DNA from: RGIG5270 sp045538635
Lineage (GTDB): Bacteria; Verrucomicrobiota; Lentisphaeria; Victivallales; Victivallaceae
Reading direction: 5' to 3'
DNA length: 23,529 nt
Assembly (NCBI GenBank): GCA_045538635.1
Contig: JAZSRU010000188.1
Coordinates: forward strand, 1-23,529
A program made the position numbers and the translations under genes. The notes beneath the pieces were generated by a model, which worked only from the letters and a program-made list of their open reading frames with translations, was not told the origin of the DNA and searched no databases. Shown here one piece after another: positions 23,489 to 23,529 of this stretch; the stretch's first letter is position 1, and every line of letters begins with the position of its first letter.

Positions 23489-23520
23489 ATAAGTTATGAT
23501 TTTATCCAGTCATGACTTAT
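23489..23520. other. 11-bp inverted repeat near window end
   Basis: ATAAGTTATGA faces TCATGACTTAT across 10 bp, with one mismatch that would be a G-U pair in RNA. It could be an operator or promoter element of a gene beyond the window; nothing more can be said. Confidence 0.5.
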
Positions 23521-23529
23521 TATACCTCT

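Overview
The window looks like chromosomal DNA from a Lentisphaerota (Victivallis-like) bacterium. The clues are a pseudopilin with an FTLIELLVVIAIIAILAG N-terminus and a C-terminal H-X9-DG motif, a large secreted protein with a GH123 N-terminal-like (DUF6067-type) domain beside LamG and six-hairpin glycosidase proteins, a GntR/LacI-type hybrid regulator, and a Rho factor with a long Asn/Arg-rich N-terminus. This assignment is inferred from protein character, not from a marker gene.

Layout. (1) Bases 1-1789, plus strand: a housekeeping operon with the 3' part of dnaJ, then smpB, then an SDR oxidoreductase of the pteridine-reductase/FolM type (6-bp gap, then a 4-bp overlap). (2) 1957-5617: an RNA-repair locus. 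rtcB (minus) and rtcR (plus) are divergent. A full-consensus sigma-54 promoter points at rtcB, and RtcR is the matching sigma-54 activator. No rtcA is present. A Cys-rich small protein of unknown function lies downstream of rtcB on the same strand, beyond a palindromic repeat. (3) 5685-7707: GTP-type PEP carboxykinase with its own promoter, a hairpin-bearing leader and a good intrinsic terminator. (4) 7768-16582, minus strand: a carbohydrate-related cluster. A GntR-type regulator comes first, then about 600 bp of repeat-rich non-coding DNA, then a tight operon of pseudopilin, a 1122-aa secreted CBM9-like/GH123N-like protein, a secreted LamG-like protein and a cytoplasmic six-hairpin glycosidase-like protein. 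(5) 16710-18256, minus strand: a UDP-GlcNAc 4-epimerase (WbpP/TviC type) and a Nudix hydrolase, overlapping by 4 bp. (6) 18504-23251, plus strand: coaE, rho, an FtsB/DivIC-like protein and a secreted calcineurin-like phosphoesterase, closely spaced.

Non-coding structure is notable. A long-palindrome repeat family has three diverged copies (2466-2551, 15374-15459, 23295-23357; the last inverted). A separate 55-bp direct repeat flanks the middle copy. The pseudopilin leader holds several stacked inverted repeats.

No complete new defence or mobile system is visible. The most interesting items are the sigma-54-controlled RtcB locus with its uncharacterised neighbour, the pseudopilin-led glycan operon, the palindromic repeat family and the disordered N-terminus of Rho.
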